From positions 3,687,001-3,751,000 of the forward strand of contig NC_083508.1 in the NCBI RefSeq assembly GCF_032362555.1: 64,000 nucleotides of DNA, in the 5' to 3' direction. Both the position numbers and the translations under genes were made by a program. Position 1 is the stretch's first letter, and each line of letters starts with the position of its first letter. Source of the stretch: Amyelois transitella. Taxonomy: Eukaryota; Arthropoda; Insecta; Lepidoptera; Pyralidae. The notes under the pieces were generated by a model. It searched no databases, was not told where the DNA came from, and saw nothing but the letters and a program-made list of their open reading frames with translations. Shown piece by piece: positions 61,011 to 64,000 of the stretch.

Positions 61011-62370
61011 TTAGTAAAGACATCAAGCATGAAAAAAAAACAGCGGAGGCAAAGCCATAAAACGATACTTTTCCTCGCAGCTTTATATTTGGATAAAAAT
61101 AATAAAAATACATTTTTTTTGTGGATACTTATTTCTTAAATTAAAACATAAAGCGTTGGCGAGCTAGGAATATAAAGAAGCCGTGAAAATTTTCAATTTT
61201 CCGCCATAAAATGCGCATATTTAATGGCGGTTGCCACTCCATTGTCGGGAACGAGGGTTGGTGGGAGAAGGAAAAGTCTTACAGAAAGCAATATATTTAT
61301 TTTGTAACACACAATTCTAGGAAAATTATACATTGCATTGCTGCTAATAAATTGTTTATTTCCGCATATTTTTATTTATTCGTTTATTCAGAAAAAGCAA
61401 GCAAATCGTCAAATCTGGTAGAAGAAGTAAAAGAGATCTGAAATGGACGCAGCAAGTTTAAATCCGTAATTTTTGTTTGCCCCCTTAAAAAAGAATCATG
61501 TGTTTGATATGTGAAAAGACAAGCTTAATGTGCTAAAACCATAGTTCATGTAAAACGATATTCAAATACTGTTTATCTATTATTTCACATATACAGAAGG
61601 ACTTCAGAAGAATTTTTAATTAATTCACTGGAGGTTTAATTAAAACAATCCCAAATTAAAGTATTTCATTAAGTCTAAACAAAGTTTACATTAATGCAAT
61701 GATTAACTGGATTTCCACACGCAATCAGTCGTGCTGAGTTGTTGCCAGTTTTATTTAGTACTTTATTGATGTTTTAATTAAGTAATTGACTAATATGTTT
61801 GTTTGTTGAAACATAGGAAAGATGTATTGATTTTTACAGGTTAACCGTGAAAGTTGAAACCATGGCAATAACATTAAAGATGTTATTTTTGACTCACCCA
61901 AATTGAATTATTTGTATTTGAAATAGAAATCAATGTTTTGGTCATTCCATGAAAAGAAACATATTAAATCGTTTTGCTTGTGAAAAAAATTGATCAGTTT
62001 GTAATGGGATACGGAGTAAAATAACTTAAGTACCAAGTACAAACTAAGTATTTATTTCATCGAAGTATTCTACTTTACTATAAACCGTTTTTTACTGAAA
62101 TAACATTTCGCCTAAAAGACGAATCCTTAGTTGCTAACCCATACATCATGGCTTAGAAAAAGCCTAAATAAAATTTTATAAATCGTTATAAACTTATTTG
62201 AAGTAGTTTTTTATAATTTAAATACTATGCAATGCATGCATAACAAAAAGGTCTAAATTATATTCTTTATAAAAAAAACGGTGATGTCTTCATGACAAAT
62301 TTGCTAGATTAATTAGCATGTTAGGTACCCCTGAAATATTCCATCTAGCCGGAACACGTCGATCATTGAT
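61011..62370. other. AT-rich upstream region of the second troponin C gene
   Basis: I see no gene here. A 76-codon ORF at 61211-61441 has no domain. A trace of family A may lie at about 62108-62150. Confidence 0.4.
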
Positions 62371-62371
62371 A

Positions 62372-62407
62372 TATAAACGGCCTACGTTACTAAAATCTGG
62401 ATCAAAC
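62372..62407 (+). promoter_or_regulatory. TATA box and initiator of the second troponin C gene
   Basis: TATAAA at 62372-62377 is followed 32 bp later by TCAAAC, with A+1 near 62404. This is correct TATA-to-start spacing. It yields a 70-base 5' UTR before the ATG at 62474. The first troponin C gene shows no TATA box, so the paralogues may differ in promoter type. Confidence 0.6.
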
Positions 62408-62473
62408 TCTGTTTACAGACACATTGACAGTATCAATAATATTATTTGTTATTAACATCGAAAAACATTCAAA

Positions 62474-63537
62474 ATGGTGGGTTTGCTTGATGTGTGAACG
62501 CGTTTATTAATGTGTTGAGTAAATAAAAAAAAGTGCTTATAAGTTTTAATGATCTGAATACAAGTTTAATAAAGCATTTAGTGAATTAAATCTTGCGCAA
62601 AGTGATATACCAAATTTTTGTACATTTTTTAATGAAATGCGATAATTTTGTTAACATGTTTATCGTTTTTAAATTCACAGGTTGAGGAACTTGACAAGAC
62701 TCAGTTGCAGCGTGAGTTATTTTTTGCTTATTTAATTTTTGTAGTGTGCATTTTTAGAAACAGCTTGGTATAGATATAGATGTTCCTAATAAAGCTATCA
62801 GCAACCTAAGTGATTGGCACCGGACATTAAATTTGAGCCTGTACTCCACGTTTGTAGCTGATCTTTGACAACCAGATACCAACATGAATTTTTTTTCGTG
62901 TTTGATAAGCAGTTACCAAAATGGAATTTACTTGTAGTTTTTGTAACCAATTTTACTAACCAGCTACGATAGTGGGTGGTACTAATTATTTATATTATTA
63001 TTTTTATATTTTTTTTCAAGTAAAATTTCATTTATTTATACTTTTAAAACAAATCCTAGTTTTCAAATATCGGTGTTACTAGTCCGAGACACAATTGCAC
63101 AGAATTATAACTACTTAATTACTAATAGTACTTAAATGTTAACGAAAAAAAAAACTTCATTTATTTATAAATTCCATTTTTTTACAGATGGTTAATTTCT
63201 GACTAGAGTGTTAATGAGATAATCAATCCAAATTCTTTGAGCTCTGCCTTTATAATATTTTACATTAACATGTAGGTACCTACAACTTTACTTACAGTTA
63301 GACAGCCTTATTTAAAAGTTCATGCATAATTTATTTATTTAGAAATTAGCTATTTGCAATCGAATAACCTACCTACTTTCATAACTTTTACAGTTCTGAA
63401 GAATGCGTTCGACGCTTTCGACCACGAGAAGAAAGGAGTGATCAGCACAGACATGATTGGGACTATCCTGGAGATGTTGGGCCATGAGTTAGATGAAGGC
63501 ACGCTGAAGGAAATCATTCAAGAGGTCGACCAAGACG
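62474..63537 (+). CDS. TpnC: Second troponin C gene, 5' part (first three coding exons)
   Basis: Exons 62474-62476, 62681-62711 and 63394-63537 are seen; the rest lies beyond the window. As in the upstream paralogue, the first coding exon is just the ATG (aaaATG|gtgggt), the second is tiny (31 bp against 28) and the third is 144 bp with the same phases. The protein begins [19 protein letters not shown]-loop I (21-32, [12 protein letters not shown]) ends in Met, so it is calcium-incompetent as in the family. The exon ends inside loop II (EVDQDG). Several positions differ from the first gene (KNAFDAF against [18 protein letters not shown] against [11 protein letters not shown]), so it is a separate isoform, not an assembly copy. 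Confidence 0.95.
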
Positions 63538-63591
63538 GTATGCATTTATGTTGCACCAGCTCTTACTTTTCATCATCACATACTTGCGTCA

Positions 63592-63930
63592 TATAATCAC
63601 ATCTTTATAATTTACGTGGTAGACAGAGCCTCGAAAAGACTGAAAGGTTCGGCTGTATCGAATTGAGATTCCGATAGTGAAATGTTACTAGCCCGTCGCA
63701 TAAAAGTAGAATCCCAACTTTAATATCCATATAAGGGAAAGCCTTTGATTGATTCTTACAATCTACAAGGAAAGAGAAGCGATTGGCACATACTATGTAT
63801 TATCTTCGCTACCTTTCACAAGATGAATGTGCGTCTATTTCCTTAGTCGCCTTTTACGTAATCCATGGAAAAAAAATGGAGTGATGCTATTCTAAAGTGA
63901 CGGAAACGTCGGAAACCAACACGCTGGCAT
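63592..63930 (-). mobile_element. Family A element split by about 100 bp
   Basis: The tail and core (tagacagagcctcgaaaaga, tgttactagcccgtcgcat) are at 63592-63735. The head (ccttagtcgccttttacgta, tccatgg, cggaaaccaacacg) is at 63838-63930. The intervening 100 bp is foreign to the family, so something inserted into this copy. It lies in intron 3 of the second troponin C gene. Confidence 0.7.
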
Positions 63931-64000
63931 AAAAAAAAGAGTAATGAATGTGGACGAAGTTTTGCCTGTAATAATAATACTAACGAAGTACTTAATTCAT

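Noticed and set aside
1..64000. tRNA and rRNA genes
   Set aside because: I found no cloverleaf or rRNA core sequence. Family B has a faint tRNA-like stretch near 140-165, but no foldable tRNA.

Overview
The window reads as nuclear DNA of an insect, almost certainly a moth or butterfly. It is AT-rich, the introns are GT-AG, and several interspersed families have ATGT/ATAT tails of a kind I associate with Lepidoptera. Nothing bacterial, viral or organellar is visible. All four protein-coding genes lie on the + strand; I see no convincing minus-strand gene.

Layout. 1-8085: a 4,059-bp direct tandem duplication (copies 1-4026 and 4060-8085, identical wherever I compared them), with no clear gene but one possible small exon per copy. 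8086-15344: repeats, a foldback hairpin and a possible first exon (about 10197-10345). 15345-31725: a nine-coding-exon gene for a secreted, probably GPI-anchored leucine-rich repeat (LRR) protein of 479 residues, with at least one non-coding 5' exon. Its first coding exon is preceded by three decayed tandem copies of itself, and its first coding intron holds a nearly intact mariner element. 31726-43246: long 3' flank and interspersed repeats. 43249-46314: a second, unrelated-looking LRR gene, single-pass transmembrane, about 690 residues in three exons. 46315-52796: repeats, one orphan ORF and a C-rich tract. 52797-55544: a complete troponin C gene of 153 residues in six exons. 55545-62371: repeats, hairpins and a MEF2-like site. 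62372 to the window end: the first three coding exons of a second troponin C gene that runs off the right edge.

Functionally the troponin C pair is a tandem paralogue cluster. Both genes have a first coding exon holding only the ATG, the same exon phases and a 144-bp third exon. They encode calcium sensors of striated-muscle thin filaments. The two LRR genes encode cell-surface or extracellular recognition proteins and have no evident functional link to the troponins.

Most of the remaining DNA is transposon debris. I separate four families: A, a roughly 280-bp SINE-like element with an (ATGT)n tail; B, a roughly 300-bp element containing 'cccgtattggatcgat'; C, the 3' end of a non-LTR retrotransposon ORF; D, elements starting in CCCGCG-rich sequence. 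Families A and C share their 3' ends, which suggests that the retrotransposon moves the SINE.

The least ordinary feature is the array of leader-exon relics at 18391-18735. It belongs to a wider pattern of small tandem duplications at exon borders in the same gene (also 23606-23722 and 30001-30107).
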